From contig NZ_APNG01000005.1 in assembly GCF_040361255.1 (NCBI RefSeq), positions 124,001 through 188,000 of the forward strand: a stretch of DNA of 64,000 nucleotides, read 5' to 3'. Of this stretch, positions 24,422 through 33,500 are shown in pieces. The notes under the pieces are model-generated. The model did not search any database, was not told where the DNA came from, and saw only the letters and a program-made list of their open reading frames with translations. Source of the DNA: Salinisphaera sp040361255. GTDB lineage: Bacteria; Pseudomonadota; Gammaproteobacteria; Nevskiales; Salinisphaeraceae. Both the position numbers and the translations under genes were made by a program. How positions within the stretch are numbered: the first letter of the stretch is position 1; every line of letters begins with the position of its first letter.

Positions 24422-27400
24422 ATGGACAACGCACCCCAACGCATCGTCAAGATCCGGCGTGCCTATAACCGCTGGGTCGGCGACGAAACGCTCGAGGACT
24501 ACGCGCTGCGCTTTACCGCGCGCACGTTTCGTAAATGGTCCGAGCTGCGGATCGCCAATACCGCGCTGGGCGGTATTTCGTTTCTGGCGCTGGAAGCGAT
24601 CGGTGCGGTGCTGATGATGAGCTACGGCTTCGTCAACGCGGCCTGGGCGATCGCTGCCGTATGTACCGCCATATTCCTGGTCGGGTTGCCGATCAGCTAC
24701 TACGCTGCGCGCTACGGTGTGGATATCGACCTGCTTACCCGCGGCGCGGGCTTTGGCTATCTCGGCTCGACATTCACGTCGCTGATCTATGCCAGCTTCA
24801 CGTTTCTATTCTTCGCGCTCGAAGCCGCGATCATGGGTCAGGCGATCTCGATGTATTTCGGGGTCTCGTTGCCGGTGGCCTATCTGGTCAGCGCGCTGGC
24901 GGTCATTCCGCTGGTGACCTTCGGCATTACCGCAATCAACCGCCTGCAATGGTTCACCCAGCCGATCTGGCTGGTGCTGCTGGTGTTGCCCTATATCTGC
25001 GTGGCCCTCAAACGGCCGGAAACCTTTACCGATTTCGTCGGTTTCGTCGGCCGCCAGCATGACGGCAGTTTCAGCTGGGGCGCATTCGGTGCGGCCTGCG
25101 GGGTGGCGCTGGCGCTGATTGGGCAGATCGGCGAACAGGTGGATTACCTGCGTTTCCTGCCCGAGAAAAAACACGCCAACCGGCTGCGCTGGTGGTCGGC
25201 AGTCATCGTCGCCGGGCCGGGCTGGGTAATCATGGGCGGCCTGAAGATGTTCGGCGGGGCGCTGTTAGCGTTTCTCGCACTTCAGCATGAGTTGCCCTTC
25301 GAACAGGCCACCGAACCCACGCATATGTACCAGGTGGCCTTTGGCTATGTGTTCGATTCGCCCGGCGTGGTGCTGGCTGCGACCGTAGCGTTCGTGATCG
25401 TCTCCCAGGTCAAGATCAACGTCACCAATGCCTATGCCGGTTCGCTGGCCTGGTCGAATTTCTTCGCCCGGGTCACGCGTAGTCATCCCGGGCGGGTCGT
25501 ATGGCTGGTATTCAATGTGCTGATTGCACTCATCCTGCTCGAAGTCGGCGTGTTCTCCGCGATCGAACGGGTGCTGGGGTTGTATGCCAATGTCGCCGCG
25601 GCCTGGATCGGGGCGTTGGCGGCCGATCTGGTGATCAACAAGCCGCTCGGCCTTTCGCCCAAGGGCATCGAGTTCAAGCGTGCGCATCTCTACGACATCA
25701 ACCCGGTCGGCATCGGCGCCCTCGCGATTGCCAGTGCATTATCGCTGGCGGCCTATACCGGCCTGTTCGGCCAAGCCCTGCGCGCGGCCGCGCCGCTGCT
25801 GGCCCTGGGCGGGGCCTTCACCATCGCACCGCTGATTGCCTGGGCGACCGGCGGGCGCTTCTATCGCGCCCGACGCCCGGCCAGCCCCCTGCAGCTGGCC
25901 CCCGATGGCGCCGCCCAGGCGCGTTGTGTGCTGTGTCGCAACCGCTTCGAAGTGGAGGACATGGCGCTGTGTCCGGCCTATCGCGGCACGATCTGTTCGT
26001 TGTGCTGCAGCCTGGATATGCGTTGTGGCGATCGGTGCCGGCCGCAGGCCACGGTGTCGGCCCAGGCCGCGAGTGTGGTTCGACGTGTACTGCCGAAGTC
26101 GGTCTTGCCGCATCTTTATACGCGACTGGTGCGCTATGGGCTGGTGTTGGGATTGCTCAGCGTGGTCGTATTCGGTGCGCTGGTCGCAGTCTATGCGCAG
26201 GTCGCGCCGCTGGTATCGGCCAGCGATACGGCGCTGTTGTTCGATATCTTCATACGCACCTTTTTGCTGATGACCGCGCTGACCGGCGTGCTGGCCTGGT
26301 GGCTGGTGCTCACCCGCGAAGCACGCACCGTCGCCCAGCAGGAAACCTCGCGCCAGACCCAGCTACTCATGCGCGAAATCCGCGCCCATGAAGAAACCGA
26401 TGCCAAGCTGCAGAAAGCGACCCAGGAAGCCGAGGCCGCCAACCGGGCCAAGAGCCGCTATGTATCGGGCCTGAGCCACGAACTGCGTACGCCTTTGAAC
26501 AACGTGCTCGGTTATACCCAGTTGCTGCTGCGTGATCATCGCCTGGCAAGCGACCAGTCGGCCAAGCTGGCCACCATTCAGCGCAGCGGCGAACATCTGC
26601 TCGCGCTGGTTGACGGTCTGCTGGATATCGCGCGTATCGAGGCCGGACGCATCAGCCTGAATATCGGTGAGATCCATACCGCGGCACTGCTCGATCAAAT
26701 CGATGCCATGTTCGCTCCGCAGGCCCATGCCAAGGGCCTGGATTTTCGGATCGAGCGAATCGGGCGTATCCCGCCCGTCGTGCGTGGCGACGAACAACGG
26801 CTACGCCAGATTCTGATCAATCTGGTCGGCAATGCGATTCGCTTTACCCGCACCGGTTTGGTGCGTTTGCGGATCGGCTATGCCTGGGAAGTCGCCACAT
26901 TCGAGGTCATCGACACCGGTCCGGGGATCGACGAGGACAAGCTCGAACAGATATTTCTGCCGTTCGAACGGCTGGACGCCGATCTGAGCGGCCTGACCAC
27001 TGGCACCGGCCTGGGTTTGACCATCTGCCGGCTACTGACCCAGTTCATGGGCGGCGAACTGGCGGTCAAGCACGCCGACGGCGGCGGTAGTCATTTCACC
27101 CTGCGCCTGTTTCTGGCCCGCAGCAAGCAGCGCCTGGCCGGCGCCGATTCAGGCGAGAATGCGTCGACCACCGGCTATAGCGGGCCACGGCGGCATGTAT
27201 TGCTGGTCGATGATCTGGCCGATCAACGCGCGATCCTGCGCGATTTTCTGGAACCGCTGGGTTTTGCCATCGACGAATGCAGCGATGGCGCGAGCGCGTT
27301 GCACTGGCTGGCCACCGAACAGACCGATGCCATCGTCATGGATGTCGCCATGCCCGGCCTGGATGGTTTCGAAACCGCCCGGCTCATCCGCGCGCGCAAC

Positions 27401-27844
27401 CTGTGTAGCGCGCCGATCGTGGTGGTTTCGGCCAACGCCTACGGCGAGGATGTCGCGCGTAGCCAGGCTGCCGGTTGCGATGCGTTCCTGCCCAAACCCG
27501 TCGATATCACCCGCCTGCAATCCACGCTGGCAACGTTATTGCATCTGGAATGGATACCGGCGTCGCCGGCGCGCCTGCCACCGGCCGTGGGCGGGGCCGA
27601 GGATGGCGAAACCCTGGCCGGGGCGGGGCTGCCGCCAAGGCTTTTGCAGCGGCTATCCGCTGCGCTCGAAACCGGGGTCATGAACGGGGTGCAGGCAGTG
27701 ATCGACGATATCGAACGTGCCGTGCCGGACGGTGAGGCGCAAACGCGCGTCTTGAGAGAGGCCGCACGCCGGTTCGAGTTCGATCGCCTGCGTCGGCTGG
27801 TGGCCTCGGCATCGAGCGCGACGAGCGAGGGAGACAGCCTATGA
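24422..27844 (+). CDS. NCS1-type transporter fused to a hybrid histidine kinase
   Basis: About 1140 residues. Residues 1-480 resemble an NCS1 (cytosine/purine/hydantoin) permease: DETLEDYALRFTARTFRKWS, then about twelve hydrophobic helices, with GEQVDYLRFLP and AYAGSLAWSNFFAR. Residues 502-540 are a Cys-rich block (RCVLC, then CSLCC, CGDRC), two more membrane segments follow (about 565-590, 610-630), a coiled-coil-like linker, the H-box GLSHELRTPLNN with His686, N-box INLVGNAIRF, DTGPGID and GTGLGLTI. A receiver with Asp974 (VMDVAMPGLDG) and a short helical tail end the protein. Start ATG 24422 fits the permease family, but its ribosome site is poor and the frame opens earlier. It overlaps the next gene by four bases. 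Confidence 0.87.
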   Translation: MDNAPQRIVKIRRAYNRWVGDETLEDYALRFTARTFRKWSELRIANTALGGISFLALEAIGAVLMMSYGFVNAAWAIAAVCTAIFLVGLPISYYAARYGVDIDLLTRGAGFGYLGSTFTSLIYASFTFLFFALEAAIMGQAISMYFGVSLPVAYLVSALAVIPLVTFGITAINRLQWFTQPIWLVLLVLPYICVALKRPETFTDFVGFVGRQHDGSFSWGAFGAACGVALALIGQIGEQVDYLRFLPEKKHANRLRWWSAVIVAGPGWVIMGGLKMFGGALLAFLALQHELPFEQATEPTHMYQVAFGYVFDSPGVVLAATVAFVIVSQVKINVTNAYAGSLAWSNFFARVTRSHPGRVVWLVFNVLIALILLEVGVFSAIERVLGLYANVAAAWIGALAADLVINKPLGLSPKGIEFKRAHLYDINPVGIGALAIASALSLAAYTGLFGQALRAAAPLLALGGAFTIAPLIAWATGGRFYRARRPASPLQLAPDGAAQARCVLCRNRFEVEDMALCPAYRGTICSLCCSLDMRCGDRCRPQATVSAQAASVVRRVLPKSVLPHLYTRLVRYGLVLGLLSVVVFGALVAVYAQVAPLVSASDTALLFDIFIRTFLLMTALTGVLAWWLVLTREARTVAQQETSRQTQLLMREIRAHEETDAKLQKATQEAEAANRAKSRYVSGLSHELRTPLNNVLGYTQLLLRDHRLASDQSAKLATIQRSGEHLLALVDGLLDIARIEAGRISLNIGEIHTAALLDQIDAMFAPQAHAKGLDFRIERIGRIPPVVRGDEQRLRQILINLVGNAIRFTRTGLVRLRIGYAWEVATFEVIDTGPGIDEDKLEQIFLPFERLDADLSGLTTGTGLGLTICRLLTQFMGGELAVKHADGGGSHFTLRLFLARSKQRLAGADSGENASTTGYSGPRRHVLLVDDLADQRAILRDFLEPLGFAIDECSDGASALHWLATEQTDAIVMDVAMPGLDGFETARLIRARNLCSAPIVVVSANAYGEDVARSQAAGCDAFLPKPVDITRLQSTLATLLHLEWIPASPARLPPAVGGAEDGETLAGAGLPPRLLQRLSAALETGVMNGVQAVIDDIERAVPDGEAQTRVLREAARRFEFDRLRRLVASASSATSEGDSL

Positions 27845-28782
27845 GCGTGGCTTACGACAATACGACGGACTGGCCGACGACATCTGCGCCGGCGCTCGTG
27901 CGCGGCGTGGTGCTCGTGGTCGACGATCAGCCGGAAACGCTGGCACTGTTATCGGAAGTGCTCGATCACGAAGGCTATACCGTGATCGTTGCCACCGATG
28001 GCGCGACCGCGCTCGAGCGGGCCCGCATGATCACCCCGGATGTGGTGCTGCTGGATGCGCTGATGCCGGGCATGGACGGCTTCGAAGTATGTCTGCGCAT
28101 GAGTGCGGATGCCGTACTTGCCAGCGTGCCGGTGATCTTCATGACCGGACTCACCGAAAGCGAACATATCGTCAAGGGTTTTCGGGCCGGCGGTGCCGAC
28201 TATGTAACCAAGCCGGTCAAGCCGGACGAAGTGTGTGTGCGCGTGGAAGCACACCTCAAGCGCGCCCAGGCCCAGCGCCGGGCGGATATGGTCGTCAATG
28301 CGGGCGGGCGTGCGGCGATCATCGCCGATCACGAAGGCCGGGTCCGTTGGCACAGCTCGCGTGCGGCGGCTTTTCTGCAACGCTATCTCGGTGTCGACCG
28401 ACAAGGCTTATTGCCGGTCGCGCTGGTGCGCTGGATGCGCCAGGCCGAGCCGTCGTCAAGACCCTATGAAGTCGCCGACGGCCAGGCGCGGTTGTCGATC
28501 CGGCTGGCCGGGCCCGCGGGTGGCGATGGCTGGATACTCACGCTCATCGAATTCGACGACGAAGCCTCGATCAACGATTTCGTCGAGCGCTTCGGGCTCA
28601 CCCCGCGTCAGGCCGAGGTGCTGCTCTGGGTATCGCGGGGCAAGACCAATCGCGATATCGGTGAAATCCTCGCGATGAAGCCGCGCACGGTGAACAAACA
28701 CCTTGAGCATATCTTTCCCAAGCTGGGCGTGGAGACGCGCGCGGCCGCGGCGGCCACGGCCTTGCAGGTGATCGGGCCTTAG
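27841..28782 (+). CDS. LuxR-type response regulator with central PAS-like segment
   Basis: 313 residues. The receiver (VVDDQPETL, Asp72 in VVLLDALMPGMDG, Thr in FMTGL, Lys in YVTKPVK) is followed by about 90 residues of PAS-like character (AGGRAAIIADHEGRVRWHSS). A C-terminal GerE-type helix-turn-helix ends it (LTPRQAEVLLWVSRGKTNRD, MKPRTVNKHLEHIFPKLGV). ATGA overlap with the kinase stop shows they act as a pair. It is the most likely binder of the GTCA-N2-TGAC sites. Cytoplasmic. Confidence 0.9.
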   Translation: MSVAYDNTTDWPTTSAPALVRGVVLVVDDQPETLALLSEVLDHEGYTVIVATDGATALERARMITPDVVLLDALMPGMDGFEVCLRMSADAVLASVPVIFMTGLTESEHIVKGFRAGGADYVTKPVKPDEVCVRVEAHLKRAQAQRRADMVVNAGGRAAIIADHEGRVRWHSSRAAAFLQRYLGVDRQGLLPVALVRWMRQAEPSSRPYEVADGQARLSIRLAGPAGGDGWILTLIEFDDEASINDFVERFGLTPRQAEVLLWVSRGKTNRDIGEILAMKPRTVNKHLEHIFPKLGVETRAAAAATALQVIGP

Positions 28783-28795
28783 CGCGAACCCGCGC

Positions 28796-29266
28796 CTAGG
28801 CCGGGCGTCGATCCGCCCAGCGCAACCAGCGCCGCACCAGGCGGATACTCAGCCAGAGCGTGACCAGCAGCCAGCCGGCGGTGGCAATGAACACGGCCAG
28901 CATGAGCGTGCCGATGCCCAGTTCCGGCCAGGCCGCGGCCAGCGTCTCTGCCGGATGGGGCGCATAGGCCAGCGTGTTGAGTACGGTCATGGCGCTGGTG
29001 AAAAGCGTCGGCAGGGCGGCCAGCGGTGCGACAAGCACGAACAGCAACGCCAGCACCGACAGGGCATGATGGCGGCCCAGCCAGCGATGATGCGAAGCCA
29101 CGAGCGCCTCCTGGCCGGCGGCCGCCCACCAGTGCAGCAGGGCGATGACGGCCATGACCGGCAGCAGCAGAATACCGACCCCGAGCCAGAGTGCGGCCAC
29201 GATGGCCGCGGCGACGATATAGCCGATCGTCACCGGCGTGGCGTCTGCGTTGACGGGCGTGTTCAC
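28796..29266 (-). CDS. Small polytopic membrane protein of unknown function
   Basis: 156 residues, about four hydrophobic segments (IGYIVAAAIVAALWLGVGIL, ALSVLALLFVLVAPLAAL, ELGIGTLMLAVFIATAG), and an Arg-rich C-terminus (RLVRRWLRWADRRPA). No catalytic motif is seen. The start is GTG at 29266, overlapping the stop of the upstream gene (GTGA); earlier starts would overlap that gene heavily. Its 3' end converges with the LuxR-type regulator. Likely works with the protein at 29263. Confidence 0.6.
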   Translation of the reverse strand: MNTPVNADATPVTIGYIVAAAIVAALWLGVGILLLPVMAVIALLHWWAAAGQEALVASHHRWLGRHHALSVLALLFVLVAPLAALPTLFTSAMTVLNTLAYAPHPAETLAAAWPELGIGTLMLAVFIATAGWLLVTLWLSIRLVRRWLRWADRRPA

Positions 29267-29646
29267 GGCGTCATGCCCGGCATGGCGCGGTGTTCGGCAA
29301 AGGCGAGCACGCCCCGAATGAAGCGATACACGCCCCAGACCCAGAGAATCGCGTAGCCGATAAAGCCGATCATCACGAAGCTCAGCACGAAACAGATCAG
29401 CGACCACGCCAGCGTGAACCAGAAGGTGCGCATCAGCCAGCGGTGGTGGCTATAGGCCACGCGATCCCGACAGTCGCCCATCTTGACGTGGTTGATGATG
29501 ACGCCGGCAATCGCGGTAATGCCGTTGAAAAAGCCCAGCCCGTAGAGGATATAGGTCACCAGCAGCACATTGCGCTCGAGCTCGCGGCGGGATACGCCGG
29601 TATCGTCGATTGGCTTGTCGATTAGCTTGTCGCCTGGCTGGCTCAT
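29263..29646 (-). CDS. Small membrane protein, DUF4870-like
   Basis: 127 residues with three hydrophobic segments (NVLLVTYILYGLGFFNGITA, WFTLAWSLICFVLSFVMIG, YAILWVWGVYRFIRGVLAF). The central YSHHRWLMRTFWFTLAW matches a widespread family of bacterial membrane proteins of unknown function, where a His/Arg pair follows the first hairpin. It is coupled to the gene at 28796 by a four-base overlap and shares a 100-base promoter region with maiA. Role unknown. Confidence 0.75.
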   Translation of the reverse strand: MSQPGDKLIDKPIDDTGVSRRELERNVLLVTYILYGLGFFNGITAIAGVIINHVKMGDCRDRVAYSHHRWLMRTFWFTLAWSLICFVLSFVMIGFIGYAILWVWGVYRFIRGVLAFAEHRAMPGMTP

Positions 29647-29748
29647 CGGCTGGACCTGTTCGAATGCGTGGGCGGCAACATGGGGTACGTACGTCGCGGT
29701 TTGCTAGACTCGTGATTCGTCTGGATGCTCAACATTCTCGGAACCGGC

Positions 29749-30405
29749 ATGCTTCAACTGTTCACGCACCATCGCAGTGTCTCCGCGCATCGCGTGCGTA
29801 TCGCGCTCAATTACAAGGGTGTGTCCTACAAGTCGATATTCACCGACATGGACCATACCCGTGGCGATCGGTTGAGCTATCTCAATGTCAATCCGCAAGG
29901 GCTCATCCCGGCCCTCTGGGCCGAAGACGACCTGGTGATTTCCCAGTCGTCGGCCATTCTAGAGTACCTGGAGGAGCGCTATCCTGAACGACCGCTGCTG
30001 CATGGCGATATTGCCGAGCGCGCGCGTATTCGCTCGTTTGCCCAGATCGCCATTGCGGATACCCATCCGCTGAATAATCTGCGCGTGCTGCGCTATCTGC
30101 GCGATGCCATGAACGTGCCCTACGAAAAACGGCGCGAATGGTTTGAACACTGGATTCACAAGGCCTTCGCGCCGATGGAATCGATTCTGGCCGCGCATGC
30201 GCGCGAGCACGACGAACAAAGCTACTGCTTTACCGAAAAGCCGAGTCTGGCCGATGTGTGCCTGGTGCCCCAGGTATCCATGGCGGCCCGTTACGACGTC
30301 AACCTCAGCGATTACCCGACCATCCGCCGGGTTTATCGTGCCTGCATGACACTTGCCGCATTCCAGGCCGCCGACCCGGAAACCCAGCCTGATACCGGCC
30401 GCTAG
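29749..30405 (+). CDS. maiA: Maleylacetoacetate isomerase (zeta-class glutathione transferase)
   Basis: 218 residues. Isomerises maleylacetoacetate to fumarylacetoacetate in tyrosine breakdown, using glutathione. The zeta-class signature is present in RSVSAHRVRIALNYKG, and NPQGLIPALWAEDDLVISQS gives the glutathione site and QS motif; the C-domain has PSLADVCLVPQV. ATG 29749 is chosen because MLQLFTHHRS aligns with family N-termini; an ATG at 29725 is possible. Fumarylacetoacetase and homogentisate dioxygenase are not nearby. Other zeta enzymes (dichloroacetate-type, maleylpyruvate isomerase) cannot be excluded. Confidence 0.82.
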   Translation: MLQLFTHHRSVSAHRVRIALNYKGVSYKSIFTDMDHTRGDRLSYLNVNPQGLIPALWAEDDLVISQSSAILEYLEERYPERPLLHGDIAERARIRSFAQIAIADTHPLNNLRVLRYLRDAMNVPYEKRREWFEHWIHKAFAPMESILAAHAREHDEQSYCFTEKPSLADVCLVPQVSMAARYDVNLSDYPTIRRVYRACMTLAAFQAADPETQPDTGR

Positions 30406-30593
30406 GGTAGCGTCTTAGACTATTGTCGCAGTCCGTGCGCGGTGTTTTGCGCGTACGGCGAAGCCCTGGTTGGCTCAAGCGTATGTTGCGCCATGTAAGG
30501 CGCGGGACAGGGTTTGATCGTAGTGCTTGTGAATGACGCACACCCCGGTCTAGGGTGGCGGCATCGACCACCCAGATGTGTAGGCGGCGGGTA

Positions 30594-33500
30594 ATGAGCA
30601 CGATAGCCACGATAGTTGCAGATGTGCGGGCAAGGGCGAACGGTTTCGAGCCGGCCGAGCGCCGCGACCTGTTGTTGCGCTTTGTCGATGCCTGGTTCGA
30701 AGGCATCACCCTCGACGAACTCGCCGCGCGATCGGTGGAGGCGCTTTACACCGCGGTCTGCGACCAGTTCGAGCTGCTTTGCCAGCCGCGCCGGAAGCAG
30801 GACATCGCCGTGCTCACCCGCGCGCTCGACGCCAGCGAAGGCGCCTGTGATACGGCCTTGCTGGTGCTCGCCGATGACATGAGCTTTATCGTGGATACCG
30901 TGAGCATGGCCGTGCGCGAGGCCGGGGCCGATATCGACTGGATGATGCATCCGATTCTGCGCGTTACGCGCGATTCGGCCGGCGTGCCCACCGATATTCG
31001 CAGCGCCTCGGACAGCGCCGAACACGGCGACGAGGAATCGTTGCTGCGTCTGGAATTCGCCGCCCCCGCCGGTCTGGATCGCGACGCGCTGGTCGAACGC
31101 GTGCATCGTAACCTGGGCGATCTGGCGCGCGTGGTCGGCGACTGGCAGGCGATGCGGCGGCAGTTGCAAAAGGTCGTGGCCGAGCTGGATACCGTGCCCA
31201 GCGGCATGGATATCGACGAATGCGAACAGACCCAGGCGTTTCTGCGCTGGCTGGCGGACGACCATTTCACGCTGCTGGGCTATCGTCAGCGCGAAGTGCA
31301 GATCGGCGAAGACGATACCGACACCATGGTCGACATGCCCGGCACCAGTCTCGGGCTGCTGCGCGAGGATCGTCAGGATATCGACCCGGACGGCTATGTG
31401 GCGCCGGCCGCGGCACTGGATAAGTACAGCCAGTCGCCGCGTATCGTGGTAGTGGCCAAGGCCAACCGACGCTCGTGGATTCATCACGCCGAAACCATGG
31501 ACGTGATCGCCATCAAGCGTATGGACGACATGGGCAACGTGATCGGCGCCCATCGTTTTCTGGGGCTGTTTTCGGGCGAGGCCTATGCCATGAGTCCGCG
31601 TCAGATCCCGTTGCTGCGCCAGAAGGTGCGTGACGTGGCGGCCCGGGCGGCGCTGCGTCCGCGCTCGCACAGCGCCAAGAGCCTGCGCTACATCCTCGAA
31701 ACCTTCCCTCGCGACGAGTTGTTCCAGTCCTCGGAGGACGAGCTCTACAACACCGTCATGGGCATACTCGGCATGCGGGAAACCGAGCGCCTGCGCCTGT
31801 TCATGCGCCGCGATCGTTATGCCCGGTTTCATTCCTGTCTGGTGTATGTACCACGCGAGCGCTACACGGTCCGCCTGCGTGCACAGATTCAGGCCGAACT
31901 CGAACGCAGTCTGCACGGGCGCGCCCAGGAATCGGATGCCCAGTTTCTGCGCGGCGCGCTGGTGCGTATTCATTATCAGATCGCCATCGAGGCCGAGACG
32001 GTCGATACGCCCGACGCCCGGACGCTCGAACAGACGTTGATCGCGGCCACACGCGCCTGGCCGGACCGCTTTGCTGCCGTGGCCGAGGCGCGCGGGCAGG
32101 TCATGCCGGCCTATGCGCGGGCCTTCGACAGCGCCTATCGCGGGCGTTTTACCGCCCAGACCGCGGTCGACGATGCCACGCTGCTGTCCACGGTCCAGGC
32201 CGGCGGCGCGCCCGTGCTGCGGGTGGTCGGCGTGGACGGTCATACCGTGCAGCTCAAGCTCTATGGCAGCGGCGAGGAGACGCCGCTGTCGGCGACCATG
32301 CCGATTCTCGAGAATTTCGGTTTGTCGGTGCATACGCAGCGGCCATACCGGGTCGAACGCGCCGGCCAGGATCGCCAGTGGATCCACGAATACGAAGCCG
32401 ATCACCCGGATGCCCAGGCGCTGATGGAAAATGGCTGCGGCGAGAACGTGGCCGAGGCCTTTACCGACGTCATGTCGGGCGCGGCCGAAAACGATGGCCT
32501 CAATCGGCTGATCGTGGCTGCCGGCTTCACCCCGCGTCAGGTCGTGCTGGTGCGCACGATCACCCGTTATCTGCTGCAGACCGAGCTGCCGTTCTCGCCC
32601 GACTATATCCAGCAACAGCTGGCCGGCCATGCGGATCTGGTGGAGCGCTTCGTGCGCCTGTTCGAGGCGCGATTCGAGCCGGGCCAGGCCGGCGCCGACG
32701 ATGCCCAGCAGCAGACCGAGATCGATCAGCTGCTCGACGATGTCGCCAGTCTCGATGCCGATCGCGTGCTGCGCGCTTTCCATGGCGTGGTGCAGGCCAC
32801 TCTGCGTACCAACTACTACCAGCGCGACACCCAGGGCGCATTCAAGCCCTATGTCAGTATCAAGCTGGACCCGGCGGTGATGCCCGAACTGCCGCGGCCG
32901 TTGCCGATGTTCGAGACCTTCGTCTACGCGCCGGAAGTGGAAGGCGTGCATCTGCGCGGCGGCAAGGTCGCCCGCGGTGGGTTGCGCTGGTCCGATCGAC
33001 GCGAGGATTTTCGCACCGAAGTGCTGGGTCTGATGAAAGCCCAGATGGTCAAGAACGCGGTCATCGTGCCGGTGGGCGCCAAGGGCGGTTTCGTGGTCAA
33101 GAACGCGCCCGCCGACGAATCGCGCGAGCTGCGCCAGGCCCGTGGCATCGCCTGCTACAAGATATTCATTCGCGGGCTGCTGGATATCACCGACAATCGC
33201 GTCGGTCAGGCGATCGAGGCGCCCAAGGATGTCGTGCGCCGCGACGGCGACGACCCCTATCTGGTGGTCGCGGCCGACAAGGGCACGGCCACGTTCTCGG
33301 ATATCGCCAACGGCCTGTCGCAGGCCTATGGTTTCTGGCTTGACGATGCCTTTGCCTCGGGCGGCTCGGCCGGTTACGACCACAAGGCCATGGGTATAAC
33401 CGCGCGCGGCGCCTGGGAGGGCGTCAAACGTCATTTTCGGGAAATGGGCCGCGATATTCAGCGCGAGCCGTTCACGGTGGTGGGCATCGGCGATATGGCC

